A stretch of DNA of 64,000 nt from JBBBNV01 sp037137075 (GTDB lineage Bacteria > Bacillota > Bacilli > Paenibacillales > NBRC-103111), in contig NZ_JBBBNV010000003.1 of the NCBI RefSeq assembly GCF_037137075.1, forward strand, positions 160,465 to 224,464, given 5' to 3'. Positions 17,169 to 25,707 of this stretch are shown here, piece after piece (the first letter of the stretch is position 1; every line of letters begins with the position of its first letter). The notes below the pieces were generated by a model that saw only the letters and a list, made by a program, of their open reading frames with translations, was not told the origin of the DNA and ran no database searches. The position numbers were made by a program, and so were the translations under genes.

Positions 17169-17322
17169 TTGTCCGCCGTTGAAATCTGTATAACCATTCG
17201 ATTCGGGCACATCATATCTGGCATTTGCACGCCCGTGCCTTGCTTATCAAATCATTCCGCAAACGCGATCCGGCCGAGGAAAAATGTCTTCCTTACTATG
17301 GCCCGGATCGCCTTTACCGGCT

Positions 17323-17412
17323 CTATTTCTTATATTTACGGCTCATTCTCCAACAAAACCAGGCGCAGACGATAATAACGACGCCGACTACGGCCCATTG
17401 ACTGGCATTCAT
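17323..17412 (-). CDS. 29-residue single-span membrane peptide
   Basis: A short gene with ATG at 17412 and TAG at 17323. The product is MNASQWAVVGVVIIVCAWFC followed by a basic WRMSRKYKK tail. It has one hydrophobic span (about 6-20) and a positive C-terminus, predicted to stay in the membrane with the tail inside. AAGGCGG lies about 9 bases upstream. A terminator follows about 155 bases later. It lies 65 bases after the AraC-type gene on the same strand, so co-transcription is possible. I do not know its function; small basic-tailed membrane peptides often regulate a partner membrane protein or act in sporulation. Confidence 0.55.
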   Translation of the reverse strand: MNASQWAVVGVVIIVCAWFCWRMSRKYKK

Positions 17413-17476
17413 GTTCGCTCAACCGCCTTTTTGTCCAGCTGACACGATTCATTGTACTGTCCAACCGCCTCTCGCG

Positions 17477-18448
17477 TCAACGAGTGTCCCCGGATTGCTT
17501 ATACTGTCCGGGGGTCATGCCCTCCTGCTTGCGGAACGAGCGGATGAAGTTTTGGGAATTGTTATACCTCAGCCGTTCGGCAATTTGTTTGACCGTCATG
17601 CCGGAAACCTTCAGCCAATATTTCGCTGCGCGGTGCCGGTACCCGGCCAAATAGCCGGTGAAGGAGATATGCGCCGCTTTTTTAAACACGGAGCTTAAAT
17701 AATTGGCATTGTAGTGCAGCCGGCGGGCGCAAATCTCAATGCTCAAGTCCGTATCGAATTCCTCGTGCACCATACGGATCATCTGACTTGTCAGCTGCTG
17801 CCGACGGGAATCGGATTTGCTCGCGAGCACGTCCAGGACCGGATGCAGGACCGTATCCATCAGCCACGCCCCAAGGTCATCCTGATTGGGTAACCGGATT
17901 ATTTGCGCCAGCAGCGTTCCACGGGCCGCTTCAAACCGAATCGAGCATACCCCAAGCGACTGCGCATAGCTGATACACTGCATAGTCAGCCGTACATAGG
18001 CAAAGCGGACCTCATCGAGCCTGTCCATGCTGCTCAGCGACCTGGCCCCCTCCGCCGCTCGTTTCGTAAATACCGTTAGCAGCTCGTTCAGCCTTTCGCG
18101 CCGCAGGCCCTTTACCGCCTCTAACAGTTGCTCCTCGATATCCTCAGGGTACGAAACGGATGGGCCTGCAGCCGCCGGATAGAACAAGCCCCGCTGATTC
18201 TCAATCGGATCAGGCTTGCTGCCGGGGGACAACAGCCATGCAGATCTTCGGTCAGTCCGCCTCTCTTGAGCAAGGCATCGTCTTCGAAAAGAAGAGCCAG
18301 CCCGCAGCGAGCGGGCCGCCCGCTTGCGTTCCCGTGCCCATGCTGCTTTTCCCCATGTATATGCGGCACGAGGCTGCTCCTCCCTGGGCCAAATCCGGTT
18401 CAGCCGGGCTGCAGTCTGGCCTGCATAGTCCTGTAACGTTCGTATCAT
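17477..18448 (-). CDS. AraC-family transcription regulator, N-terminus doubtful
   Basis: The C-terminal 100 residues are a clear AraC/XylS double helix-turn-helix (IEICARRLHYNANYLSSVFK, then MTVKQIAERLRYNNSQNFIR and the closing FRKQEGMTPGQYK). The preceding region (about residues 95-220) resembles the linker of Paenibacillus AraC regulators with sugar or sensor inputs. The first 80 residues are Arg/Ala-rich and unlike a protein domain. Another frame over 18121-18369 reads more naturally (GLALLFEDDALLKRG). This suggests a decayed or frameshifted N-terminus, so the true start is unknown. No target operon is adjacent. Confidence 0.7.
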   Translation of the reverse strand: MIRTLQDYAGQTAARLNRIWPREEQPRAAYTWGKAAWARERKRAARSLRAGSSFRRRCLAQERRTDRRSAWLLSPGSKPDPIENQRGLFYPAAAGPSVSYPEDIEEQLLEAVKGLRRERLNELLTVFTKRAAEGARSLSSMDRLDEVRFAYVRLTMQCISYAQSLGVCSIRFEAARGTLLAQIIRLPNQDDLGAWLMDTVLHPVLDVLASKSDSRRQQLTSQMIRMVHEEFDTDLSIEICARRLHYNANYLSSVFKKAAHISFTGYLAGYRHRAAKYWLKVSGMTVKQIAERLRYNNSQNFIRSFRKQEGMTPGQYKQSGDTR

Positions 18449-18511
18449 CCACGGTTACCCTCTTTCAAGTCTGCGGCAAGATTGCAGACGGCACCATTCG
18501 CAATGATCGGC

Positions 18512-18555
18512 GTGCGGTGTTCGGCTGCATAACAACGGTCGATCGACCACCGTTT
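18512..18555 (+). repeat. Decayed copy of the dispersed palindromic repeat (copy D)
   Basis: GCGTGCGGTGTTCGGCTGCAT, a short variable stretch and GGTCGATCGACCACC match the right half of copy A with several substitutions. The hairpin half is missing. The rest of the 18449-18723 gap shows nothing clear. Confidence 0.5.
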
Positions 18556-18723
18556 CTCTCTTAAGGATGGAGCAAAGAAACGGCTAACCCCATTCCAATC
18601 AAGGGAGCCGTCCGCGCCATATACTCCTCAACAGTACTTGAAAATAAGGGCTTCGTCTGTGTAGCGTATTGTGCAAAACATGCCAGACTTTGCTTTTTTT
18701 GTCCTGTTGGTTTACGCGGGTGT

Positions 18724-20064
18724 TTATGCCCTGGGACCTCCCCTTGGCAGTCTCACGATAAAAGTGCTGCCCCTGCCGGGTTCACTCTCCGCGGTGATTG
18801 TGCCCCCATGCGCATTCACAATCCATTTTGCGATAGAGAGTCCCAAACCGGTCCCCCCATTCTCGCGAGAACGCGCTTTATCCGTACGGAAAAACCGTTC
18901 AAAAACAAACGGCAGCTGCTCAGGCAAAATTCCAATGCCCGTATCCTTCACACGGAAGCACAGCTCTTTATCCGAACTATCCAGCGTAACCTCAATCTCT
19001 CCGTGCTCCGGCGTATATTTGATAGCATTGTCGATTAAGATCACAAGCAGCTGTATCGTGCGCTCCACATCAACTACAGCTGTGTCATTTTCGGGCTTTG
19101 TTTGTGTCCAATTGAAGCTCTGCTGCTTCCGGTCGGCAAGCGGCCGAAGACGGTCCATGACTTCGAGCACAAGCCGCGCAACATCGGAGCGTTCCGGCTT
19201 AAGCAGCAGCTCGCCCGAGTCAGTCCGGGCCAGGGTAAGCAAAGATTCCGTCAAGCGTATCATGCGGCGGACCTCATCCTCCATATTAGCAAGCACCGTT
19301 TGATGAAATGCAGGCAGCGCTGACTTGGAGTCGGCCAAAATTTCAACAGAGGACTGCAGCACACTGAGCGGCGTCCGCAGCTCATGCGACGCATCCGCGG
19401 TAAAATCCTGCTGTCTTTTAAAGGAGCGCGCGATAGGCTTCATCGCTTTTCCCGCCAGAAGGTACCCGCCAAGGGAGGCCAGAAGGAGCAGCATGAGGCA
19501 GACAACAAACAATACCAGCCGCATCTGCTCCAACAGCCGCGCATGATCCGTAATATCCAGCATCGTCACGAGCAAACCGCTCCCTTCAGGAAGCTCCTTG
19601 GCAAAAACCAAAAATGTTCTCTTGGCCTCCCTTGCTTCTATTGAAAAAAGCCGGCTGGTTCCGGACTCTGGATTCCGCTGCTTCCACTGCTGAAGCGCCT
19701 CCTGAAAGGGCGCTTCTGTTGAGGAGGCCAAGACAGGCTCTCCTGTTTTATCCGCAATGGCAACATACTGGCCGGATTGGATAAACTCAAATTCGGCGCC
19801 TTTATTCCGCCGTTCTCCCTCTCCCCGCCCTTCTCTTTTGACCTCCCCGCTTCCGGGCTTCGGTTGCCCGCTTTCGGACTTGTGGTGCTGAAATACTTGC
19901 TCCGCCTTGGCCATCACCGCTTCCAGCGCGGCTTCCTCATTGCGCTTCAGTGTTCCGGATAGCAGCACGTAGAACAACGCCGTCAGCAATAAGAGAATGA
20001 CCGCCAGAATAAGGCTAAAAAACACCGACAGGTTCCGTCTTGTTTTCTCAAACAAAGGGGTCAC
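18724..20064 (-). CDS. Membrane sensor histidine kinase (OmpR-type partner)
   Basis: A 446-residue kinase. Membrane spans at about 12-33 and 177-199 frame an extracytoplasmic sensor of some 140 residues with a basic, Gly/Glu-rich insert. The HisKA box is DFTADASHELRTPLS, then N-box (ILIDNAIKYTPEHGE), G1 (VKDTGIGI), F-box (FVFERFFR) and G2 (GGTGLGLSIAKW) are all intact. It overlaps its response regulator gene by four bases (ATGA). The operon upstream encodes a haem-type membrane reductase and ApbE, so the signal may be redox or metal related (inference). Confidence 0.92.
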   Translation of the reverse strand: MTPLFEKTRRNLSVFFSLILAVILLLLTALFYVLLSGTLKRNEEAALEAVMAKAEQVFQHHKSESGQPKPGSGEVKREGRGEGERRNKGAEFEFIQSGQYVAIADKTGEPVLASSTEAPFQEALQQWKQRNPESGTSRLFSIEAREAKRTFLVFAKELPEGSGLLVTMLDITDHARLLEQMRLVLFVVCLMLLLLASLGGYLLAGKAMKPIARSFKRQQDFTADASHELRTPLSVLQSSVEILADSKSALPAFHQTVLANMEDEVRRMIRLTESLLTLARTDSGELLLKPERSDVARLVLEVMDRLRPLADRKQQSFNWTQTKPENDTAVVDVERTIQLLVILIDNAIKYTPEHGEIEVTLDSSDKELCFRVKDTGIGILPEQLPFVFERFFRTDKARSRENGGTGLGLSIAKWIVNAHGGTITAESEPGRGSTFIVRLPRGGPRA

Positions 20065-20741
20065 TCCTTTAAGGCAAGACGATACCCGATGCCCCTCACA
20101 TTGTGTATGATTTTGTCCGGGAACGGGTCGTCTATTTTTTTGCGGAGCAGCTTAACGGTTGCATCCATTGTATTTGGAGTGACCTCGGCCTCCATCCCCC
20201 ACACCTGGTCCATCAGCCGTTCTCTCGGAATAATTTGCCCTTGATAACGAATCAATACCTCCAGCATTTGAAACTCACGCCGTGTCAGTGTCACCGGCTG
20301 GCCGTCCCGCTTTACCTCATGGGATACATGATTCAGCTCCAGCACCTCACCCAGCCGGCTGACGTTCCCGCTCCAGCCTCCGACATTACGCCGGCCCAAA
20401 GCAAGCAGACGGGCCTCCAGCTCCTCAAAGGCAAAGGGCTTCACAAGATAATCGTCAGCACCGGCATGAAGCCCTTCCACACGGTCCGGGACTGCATCCC
20501 GCGCCGTAAGCATCAGCACCGGCGTCCGGTCCCCTTTGGCGCGAAGCATCCGGCACAATTCAACGCCGCTCCTGCCCGGAATCATCCAATCCAGTATATA
20601 CGCGTCATAGCTTCCCAGATCCATATAATGCTCCGCCTCTTCAGCATGCTGCGCCCAATCTACGGTATGGAACTGCTGGCGAAGCTTGTACTCAATCAGC
20701 ATGCCCAGCTTTGTGTCGTCCTCCACGAGCAAAATACGCAT
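20061..20741 (-). CDS. OmpR-family response regulator
   Basis: A 226-residue regulator with receiver domain (acidic pair at 8-9, phosphoacceptor Asp51 in YILDWMIPGRSG, Lys in DDYLVKPF) and an OmpR winged helix (LTRREFQMLEVLIRYQGQII). ATG 20741 is chosen because AGGGGG lies 8 bases upstream. Its 5' end lies inside the 3' end of the ferric-reductase-like gene, a 50-base overlap that ties the two together. It pairs with the histidine kinase that follows. Confidence 0.93.
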   Translation of the reverse strand: MRILLVEDDTKLGMLIEYKLRQQFHTVDWAQHAEEAEHYMDLGSYDAYILDWMIPGRSGVELCRMLRAKGDRTPVLMLTARDAVPDRVEGLHAGADDYLVKPFAFEELEARLLALGRRNVGGWSGNVSRLGEVLELNHVSHEVKRDGQPVTLTRREFQMLEVLIRYQGQIIPRERLMDQVWGMEAEVTPNTMDATVKLLRKKIDDPFPDKIIHNVRGIGYRLALKE

Positions 20742-21300
20742 TACGCTGTCCCCCTGCCTGTTTGATTCCGAGATACACACGAAGTCCTGTCAATATTACC
20801 ACGATAGCGCATGTAAGTCCGTATAATGCTATCACCAGGGGGGCCTTTGAATCCGTTCCCGTACCGAGTCCGTGAAGCATGGCCAGCGCAAAAACCGGAT
20901 ATGCGCTCAAATGAAAAACACGCCACAGCTTCTGTCCGAACAAGCCTTTGAAATCCGTTGTAACGATAAGCAAAAGCAGCCCGTATAGGGCAAGTGTCCC
21001 CATTCCGTTAAAAATCGGACGGTGGGATGAAGTAAAAGGGATAAGCAGCTCGGATAAGGCAAACGGCTGATAACGATCAATTACTAATACAAGCACATGG
21101 ATGAGAGACAGCACAAGACCGATGTTGGAAGCACTGCTATGGATGCGATACAGCCTCGCCTTCTCCGCCCCTCTCCAAAAAGGCATACTGCCCATAATTC
21201 CCGTTGCCACCCCGATAAAAAGCAGCGCATACGCGGCAAGTCCGCAAACTCTGATAATCCACCAGGTCGGCAAGCTGGTTAATAACTGTGCCATCTTCAT
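20692..21300 (-). CDS. Ferric-reductase-like transmembrane haem protein
   Basis: A 202-residue membrane protein with about six spans and no flavin or NAD domain. Four histidines sit in two membrane helices, His54/His68 (RIHSSASN...LIHVLVLV) and His130/His143 (VFHLSAYP...MLHGLG), as expected for a two-haem ferric-reductase or YedZ-type core. It likely carries electrons across the membrane. It lies 13 bases downstream of apbE and overlaps the response regulator gene. The partner that feeds it electrons is not visible; ApbE nearby suggests a covalently flavinylated protein is involved. Confidence 0.82.
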   Translation of the reverse strand: MKMAQLLTSLPTWWIIRVCGLAAYALLFIGVATGIMGSMPFWRGAEKARLYRIHSSASNIGLVLSLIHVLVLVIDRYQPFALSELLIPFTSSHRPIFNGMGTLALYGLLLLIVTTDFKGLFGQKLWRVFHLSAYPVFALAMLHGLGTGTDSKAPLVIALYGLTCAIVVILTGLRVYLGIKQAGGQRNAYFARGGRHKAGHAD

Positions 21301-21313
21301 TTCCTCCTATCGG

Positions 21314-22336
21314 TTAGAGTGTCACAAAAGCAAGCTTTCCTTCAAAGCCCTTCCACTGCGCGTTATATTGCTGCGAGGTGCCGATATATCTACGCTCCCC
21401 GCGTTCGGTCACGATCAGAAACTGGTAAGCGGGCGCCAGTCCGGCGCTCCTCAGCCAAATCTCTCCCGCCTCGGAGCCAAGCAGCAGTACCGTTTTGGCA
21501 TATACCTCACAGGCTGACACGTCTTGACCGATTACAGTACACTGCACGATATCGCTATCTCCCGGCAGCATGGTACGGGGATCGATCAGATGATGCATTT
21601 CCCCGCGAACCGTCCGCCAGCGCCGCTTCATCCGGCTGGATGTGGCCGCAGCGCCATAAATCAGATTCACTACAGCTATGGATTGCTCAGGGCAAAACGG
21701 ATCGGCCACCTCAATCGGCCAAGGACTGTCCGGTGTACCGCCCCATACCGCAAGATCGCCCCCGGCGTCAAGCATACCGGCCGTTACCCCTGAATCCCGG
21801 AGCCTTGCCGTCATCCGATCCACTGCCCATCCCTTCACAATTCCGCCCAGATCCAGACCTCCCGACTGTGGAAGCTTCACTGCCCCCATACCTTCGTCCA
21901 AAGCCCAATCCTCATCCCGGGCATCCAGGCTGTTCATGCCAGCTTGACCCCCATAAGGCGGCTGCTCGCCGAACGGATTATGGCCTGCCGGTTCGCGCTG
22001 CAGGCGTTCAAAGCTGTCCGTATACCCGGCCCGCATCAAGGCTTGAAGCACAAACGGATTGAAGATTCCACCTGTCTTCCGTATAAAATACCTGCACAGC
22101 TGCAGCACCTCCAGCATATTAGCCGACACCAGCATCGGGCGCCCGTCTGAGCGGTTTAAACGGGATAGCTCGCTTGCTCTGAGAAAGCGGCTGAAGGTCT
22201 GTTCCACATAAGCAAACCATTCCCGTATCCATCGAGAATCGTCACGCTTCGGGCTTGGTTCCGAAGGCAGCACAGCGGTGATGCTTGTGTTCAGCGCCTG
22301 GAACTCCTCCATGGCATACCGTTCCTCCTGCATCAT
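21314..22336 (-). CDS. apbE: FAD:protein FMN transferase (ApbE)
   Basis: A 340-residue ApbE-family enzyme, which attaches FMN to Ser or Thr of partner proteins. Family landmarks are FSRFLRASELSRLNRSDGRP near 49-68, GIFNPFV near 90, LDLGGIVKGWAVDR near 177-190, MLDAGGDLAVWG near 203-214 and the Mg-site region SACEVYAKTVLLLG near 275-290. No lipobox or signal peptide is visible, so this copy would act in the cytoplasm. The ATG overlaps the upstream stop in TGATG, so it is coupled to the small exported-protein gene. I see no obvious D-G-x-S/T-G-A-T flavinylation site in the neighbours. Confidence 0.88.
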   Translation of the reverse strand: MMQEERYAMEEFQALNTSITAVLPSEPSPKRDDSRWIREWFAYVEQTFSRFLRASELSRLNRSDGRPMLVSANMLEVLQLCRYFIRKTGGIFNPFVLQALMRAGYTDSFERLQREPAGHNPFGEQPPYGGQAGMNSLDARDEDWALDEGMGAVKLPQSGGLDLGGIVKGWAVDRMTARLRDSGVTAGMLDAGGDLAVWGGTPDSPWPIEVADPFCPEQSIAVVNLIYGAAATSSRMKRRWRTVRGEMHHLIDPRTMLPGDSDIVQCTVIGQDVSACEVYAKTVLLLGSEAGEIWLRSAGLAPAYQFLIVTERGERRYIGTSQQYNAQWKGFEGKLAFVTL

Positions 22337-22719
22337 CAGGACCCTCTTGTTTTTCCTGTCGGTTTTTGTGAGACCGACGGCGGAGTCATACCGGATGAGG
22401 AATCTTGAGATTGCCCGCTGCGTCCATAGCTTTGGCCGGGAGTTCCATTTCCGGGCAGCTCGGATGAGCTGCCGCTCCGCGCTGTATATCGTTTCCCGCG
22501 GCCTTCTGCCGGACGTGTTCGGTCGAATTCATTCATTCCTCCATTATCAGGGGCAGAGGCTTGCGATTTATTGTTCAATGCAGATGAGCCTGCGGCCTGC
22601 TGCACAGCGGATGCGAACGCCGGATCGCTCTTCGCCTGCTGGAAAAGCAAGGCTAATGAAAGCGTACAGCCTGCTCCAATGCCCCACTTGATTAATTTTT
22701 TTCTCGTTCCTTGACGCAT
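22336..22719 (-). CDS. Small exported Ser/Gly-rich protein
   Basis: A 127-residue protein with a basic start and one hydrophobic span (LIKWGIGAGCTLSLALLFQQ, about 9-28). The rest is low-complexity, rich in Ser, Gly, Gln and Pro, and probably disordered outside the membrane. ATG 22719 has AAGGAG 9 bases upstream. It is the first confident gene of the apbE operon. I find no known domain. It could be a substrate, spacer or docking protein of the redox system; that is speculation. Confidence 0.7.
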   Translation of the reverse strand: MRQGTRKKLIKWGIGAGCTLSLALLFQQAKSDPAFASAVQQAAGSSALNNKSQASAPDNGGMNEFDRTRPAEGRGKRYTARSGSSSELPGNGTPGQSYGRSGQSQDSSSGMTPPSVSQKPTGKTRGS

Positions 22720-22736
22720 ATGCTTCAACTCCTTGC

Positions 22737-23018
22737 CTAACATGAATTTACTTCACCCCCATCATAACGAACCAATCTGAAAACAGGATGAAAAAAGCAT
22801 TCCGGTAAAAAGTAATTGTCGATGACGCATACTTTTTTCCGAAATGCCCGTAGAATGGTCCTAATGGAAGGAAGCTCCTTCCACAGCTGCATGGCCGCCA
22901 GTGCTTGTCCGCCTCCGGCTGTAGCTGTGCCGGTCCAAGCTTCAATTGAGGCGCATTCAGCAAAAAATACCGCCCCGTCCGTCTCCCGGATGAGCGGTAT
23001 TAAACTGCTTGTCTGCAA
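22737..23018 (-). CDS. Possible small protein between KTSC and apbE operon
   Basis: A 93-residue frame with a TTG start and AAAGGG about 5 bases upstream. It fits tightly between the KTSC-domain gene and the small exported-protein gene (gaps of 23 and 17 bases), which supports reality. Composition is plausible but I recognise no family, and the Phe/Cys-rich end is unusual. It could be a chance frame. Confidence 0.35.
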   Translation of the reverse strand: MQTSSLIPLIRETDGAVFFAECASIEAWTGTATAGGGQALAAMQLWKELPSIRTILRAFRKKVCVIDNYFLPECFFHPVFRLVRYDGGEVNSC

Positions 23019-23041
23019 TACGTCCCTTTAAGTAAGCGCAT

Positions 23042-23236
23042 TCACTTGCGCTGCCGCAGCAAGCTCAGCATCATGTCGTACTGATTTTGCGCTTGAAGCA
23101 AGCCTTGATAATCATCCTTCGTCACTGCATCGACCCATTGTATTTTTCCCGTTGCGTACTTAATCATCAGCTGGGCGGATTGCTCATCATAGCCGATTCC
23201 ATCGATCTGTCTGGATTGAAGAGGAACGTAATCCAT
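23042..23236 (-). CDS. KTSC-domain protein
   Basis: A 64-residue protein with the KTSC fold pattern: SRQIDGIGYDEQSAQLMIKY, then the strand GKIQWVDAV. KTSC domains occur alone or at the ends of nucleic-acid and lysyl-tRNA-related proteins; their role is poorly known. It sits at a divergent promoter region facing the FliD-like gene. Confidence 0.75.
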   Translation of the reverse strand: MDYVPLQSRQIDGIGYDEQSAQLMIKYATGKIQWVDAVTKDDYQGLLQAQNQYDMMLSLLRQRK

Positions 23237-23473
23237 ATTTTTCTAACCCTCCGTTTCACTTGAGTAGAGCCGAGTAACTAGCTATGACCTTCGTGTGTGC
23301 AGTAAGCTGGCGCCCGTTCCGTCATAATTTAACTATATGGCGCTTTACCGTAAAAAATTACTGCATTTCACCGGATTTCATGCCATTGCAGCAGCGGCTT
23401 TCCTCTTACCGGAGCAACGGGTGCATGATATAATATCTATCATAAATGAAGGATTTGCAGGAGGTGAATCTGT

Positions 23474-24733
23474 ATGAAAATCAACACCATTCAACGCGTG
23501 ATGCCGTACCGGCAGTACAGCCAGTTTTATTCGCTCGTACAGGCGGCCAAAGAAAGCAAACGGAGCTACGGTCGCGGCTCGGCACTGACCTCCTACCAAT
23601 ATCGCGAGCCGGTGCCGAGCCCCGCGCAAACCGCCGCAGAAGCGGCCAGACGGACGGTGGAATATGCGCTGCAAATGAGTGAAACGGCTTCCACGCTTAT
23701 CGAAGGGGCGCCCTTCTCCGTATTGAACAAACGCAGCGCGGAATCAGATCAGCCGCAAGTGGTTTCCGTGGCGGCCAGCGACGGCTCTGCGCCTGCGCAG
23801 GAAGAACTGACTGTCAGCCAGATTGCGGGAGAACAGCGCAACACAGGGAATATTTTTACCGCCAAAACCGCTTCGGCTATTGCTGAGGGCAACCATGAAT
23901 TTACCCTGACCATTGGCGGCCGAACCGTGAATCTGTCCGTGTATGTGACACCGCTGGAAACGAACCGGCAGGCTCTGCAAAAAGTCAGCAATACCATCAA
24001 CCGGGCCGGTGCCGGAGTTATTTCCAGGCTTACAGCTGATCCGCAAAGCGGGACGGTCCAGTTAAAGCTGATATCCCAGCTGCCGGGTACGGCACAAGCC
24101 TTCGGCTTTAGTGACGTCACGGGCAGCATCGTGTCTACCGCCGGCCTCAATTCGGTAACGACTCCCGCTGTCGATGCTGTCTACACAACCCGCGACGGCT
24201 CAACCCATACATCTGTCAGTAATGAGGTGTCCTTACTCGGAGGTAGCATTAAAGCAAAGCTTCTTGCAACAACTTCACAGCCGGCACGGATTACTGTCAC
24301 GCCGGACGCCGGGCAGGTCGTGCAGCAGCTGCAGCGGCTGGCAAGCAGCTACAATCATTTTCGCCAAACCATTCAGGACAACAGCCCCGCCCTGCAGCAG
24401 GCTCTGGCCCAGGAATTTGATCAAGCGCTGGAGCAAGCGCAGCTTGGAGATATTGGTCTTAACCGGCAAACCGACGGTTTGCTTCAAGTGAATGAGTATG
24501 AGCTGCGGGAGGCTTTGAACCGCGATCTGACCGACACGGTTGAGCTTATTGGGGGAAATGAGGGGATTGCCGCCAAACTGAAGGCAGCAGCCGATGGGGT
24601 TCGGGAGCTGCCGGTCATGGATTTGCTAAACCAGCGGCAAGCAGGCCTAAAAAACTATGCTTCCTACCTGGCTACTGCCAAGCAGGCATCCACCATGCCT
24701 GTACGCGGTCTAATCGTCAATGCCTTCTATTGA
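23474..24733 (+). CDS. Orphan FliD-like (flagellar cap type) protein
   Basis: A 419-residue protein. Residues 80-170 read like the N-terminal repeats of FliD: FSVLNKRSAESDQPQVVSVA, the TVSQIAGEQRNTGN segment, and EFTLTIGGRTVNLSV. The coiled ends expected of FliD (a Q-rich start and a final NQRQAGLKNYASYLATAKQ helix) are present, but the protein is shorter than a typical cap and no flagellar gene is nearby. GGAGGTG lies 8 bases before the ATG. It may be a FliD paralogue for another filament, or a secreted structural protein. The assignment rests on motif resemblance only. Confidence 0.6.
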   Translation: MKINTIQRVMPYRQYSQFYSLVQAAKESKRSYGRGSALTSYQYREPVPSPAQTAAEAARRTVEYALQMSETASTLIEGAPFSVLNKRSAESDQPQVVSVAASDGSAPAQEELTVSQIAGEQRNTGNIFTAKTASAIAEGNHEFTLTIGGRTVNLSVYVTPLETNRQALQKVSNTINRAGAGVISRLTADPQSGTVQLKLISQLPGTAQAFGFSDVTGSIVSTAGLNSVTTPAVDAVYTTRDGSTHTSVSNEVSLLGGSIKAKLLATTSQPARITVTPDAGQVVQQLQRLASSYNHFRQTIQDNSPALQQALAQEFDQALEQAQLGDIGLNRQTDGLLQVNEYELREALNRDLTDTVELIGGNEGIAAKLKAAADGVRELPVMDLLNQRQAGLKNYASYLATAKQASTMPVRGLIVNAFY

Positions 24734-25035
24734 AGGCGGTAACAGCTTGGAGCAAAACAAGCAGCGGTCTTCATGATCGTGCGTCTGCGGAAGGGGCCGC
24801 TTTTGCAGCAGGTCCCGTTCACTAAACTAAATTGCTGCTGAACGACAAGGCGGCCTGCTCCCGCTCCGAAGGGCTTAATCGACTGGAGGTTTACGCGCGG
24901 CTGGAGGTAAAGCAGCACGTACAGCAAGTCTACAACATGCCGTGCCCGATCCTGCCGTTATGTAACAAAGCTTATCTCAGCACTTATGCCCGAAATAAGC
25001 AGCGAAGTGCTTCTTGGCGCTCGGCCTCGGCCGGA
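24734..25035. other. Convergent intergenic region
   Basis: About 300 bases lie between the FliD-like gene and liaR. I see only a short 6-bp hairpin (24987-25014) past liaR and no convincing terminator or gene. Confidence 0.4.
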
Positions 25036-25707
25036 TTATTGCTCCTCGCCGCTCAAGCCATGCTTGAACGCATAAATCGCTGCCTGGGTGCGATCCTCGA
25101 CCCCGAGCTTCGCCAATATGTTCGTGACATGGAATTTGACCGTCTTCACACCGATAAACAGGGTATCCGCTACGTCCTGATTGGATTTGCCCTGTGCAAT
25201 GAGGCGGAGAACCTCCATTTCCCGATCGGTCAGCTCCTCGTGCGGCTTCGGGGCCTCCTTCGGCTGGCGGAACCGGTTCATCAGCTTGGATGCGACCTGG
25301 GACTCCAGTACGGATTGGCCCTTCGCTGCCGAGCGAATGGCCTGGGCTATCTCGCCGGCGCGGGAGGTTTTGAGCAGGTAGCTGAACGCGCCCGCTTCAA
25401 TGACGGGCACAACCTTCTCATCATCCAAAAAGCTGGTCAGCACGATTACCTTGCAATCCGGGTGCTGCTGCAGTACGCGGCGGGTCGTTTCGATTCCGTC
25501 CATGCCCTCCATGACCAAATCCATCAGCACAACATCCGGCTTGTATTCGGCTGCCAGACGAACGCCTTCCGCTCCGCTGCCCGCTTCCCCTACAACCTCA
25601 ATGCCGTCCTCTGTCCCAAGCACAGCCGCCAGGCCAATTCGAACCATCTCGTGATCATCCACAAGCAGCACCCTGATGGGGTTCATTTGCTCCTGATCCT
25701 GTTCCAT
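25036..25707 (-). CDS. liaR: Envelope-stress response regulator LiaR
   Basis: A 223-residue NarL-type regulator with receiver (DDHE at 17-20, phosphoacceptor Asp63 in LMDLVMEGMDG, LLKTS) and a LuxR-type helix-turn-helix (LTDREMEVLRLIAQGKSNQ and TVKFHVTNILAKLG). It matches LiaR/VraR. The start overlaps the liaS stop by one base (TAATG). It is the last gene of the seven-gene envelope-stress operon and probably activates that operon's own promoter. Confidence 0.93.
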   Translation of the reverse strand: MEQDQEQMNPIRVLLVDDHEMVRIGLAAVLGTEDGIEVVGEAGSGAEGVRLAAEYKPDVVLMDLVMEGMDGIETTRRVLQQHPDCKVIVLTSFLDDEKVVPVIEAGAFSYLLKTSRAGEIAQAIRSAAKGQSVLESQVASKLMNRFRQPKEAPKPHEELTDREMEVLRLIAQGKSNQDVADTLFIGVKTVKFHVTNILAKLGVEDRTQAAIYAFKHGLSGEEQ

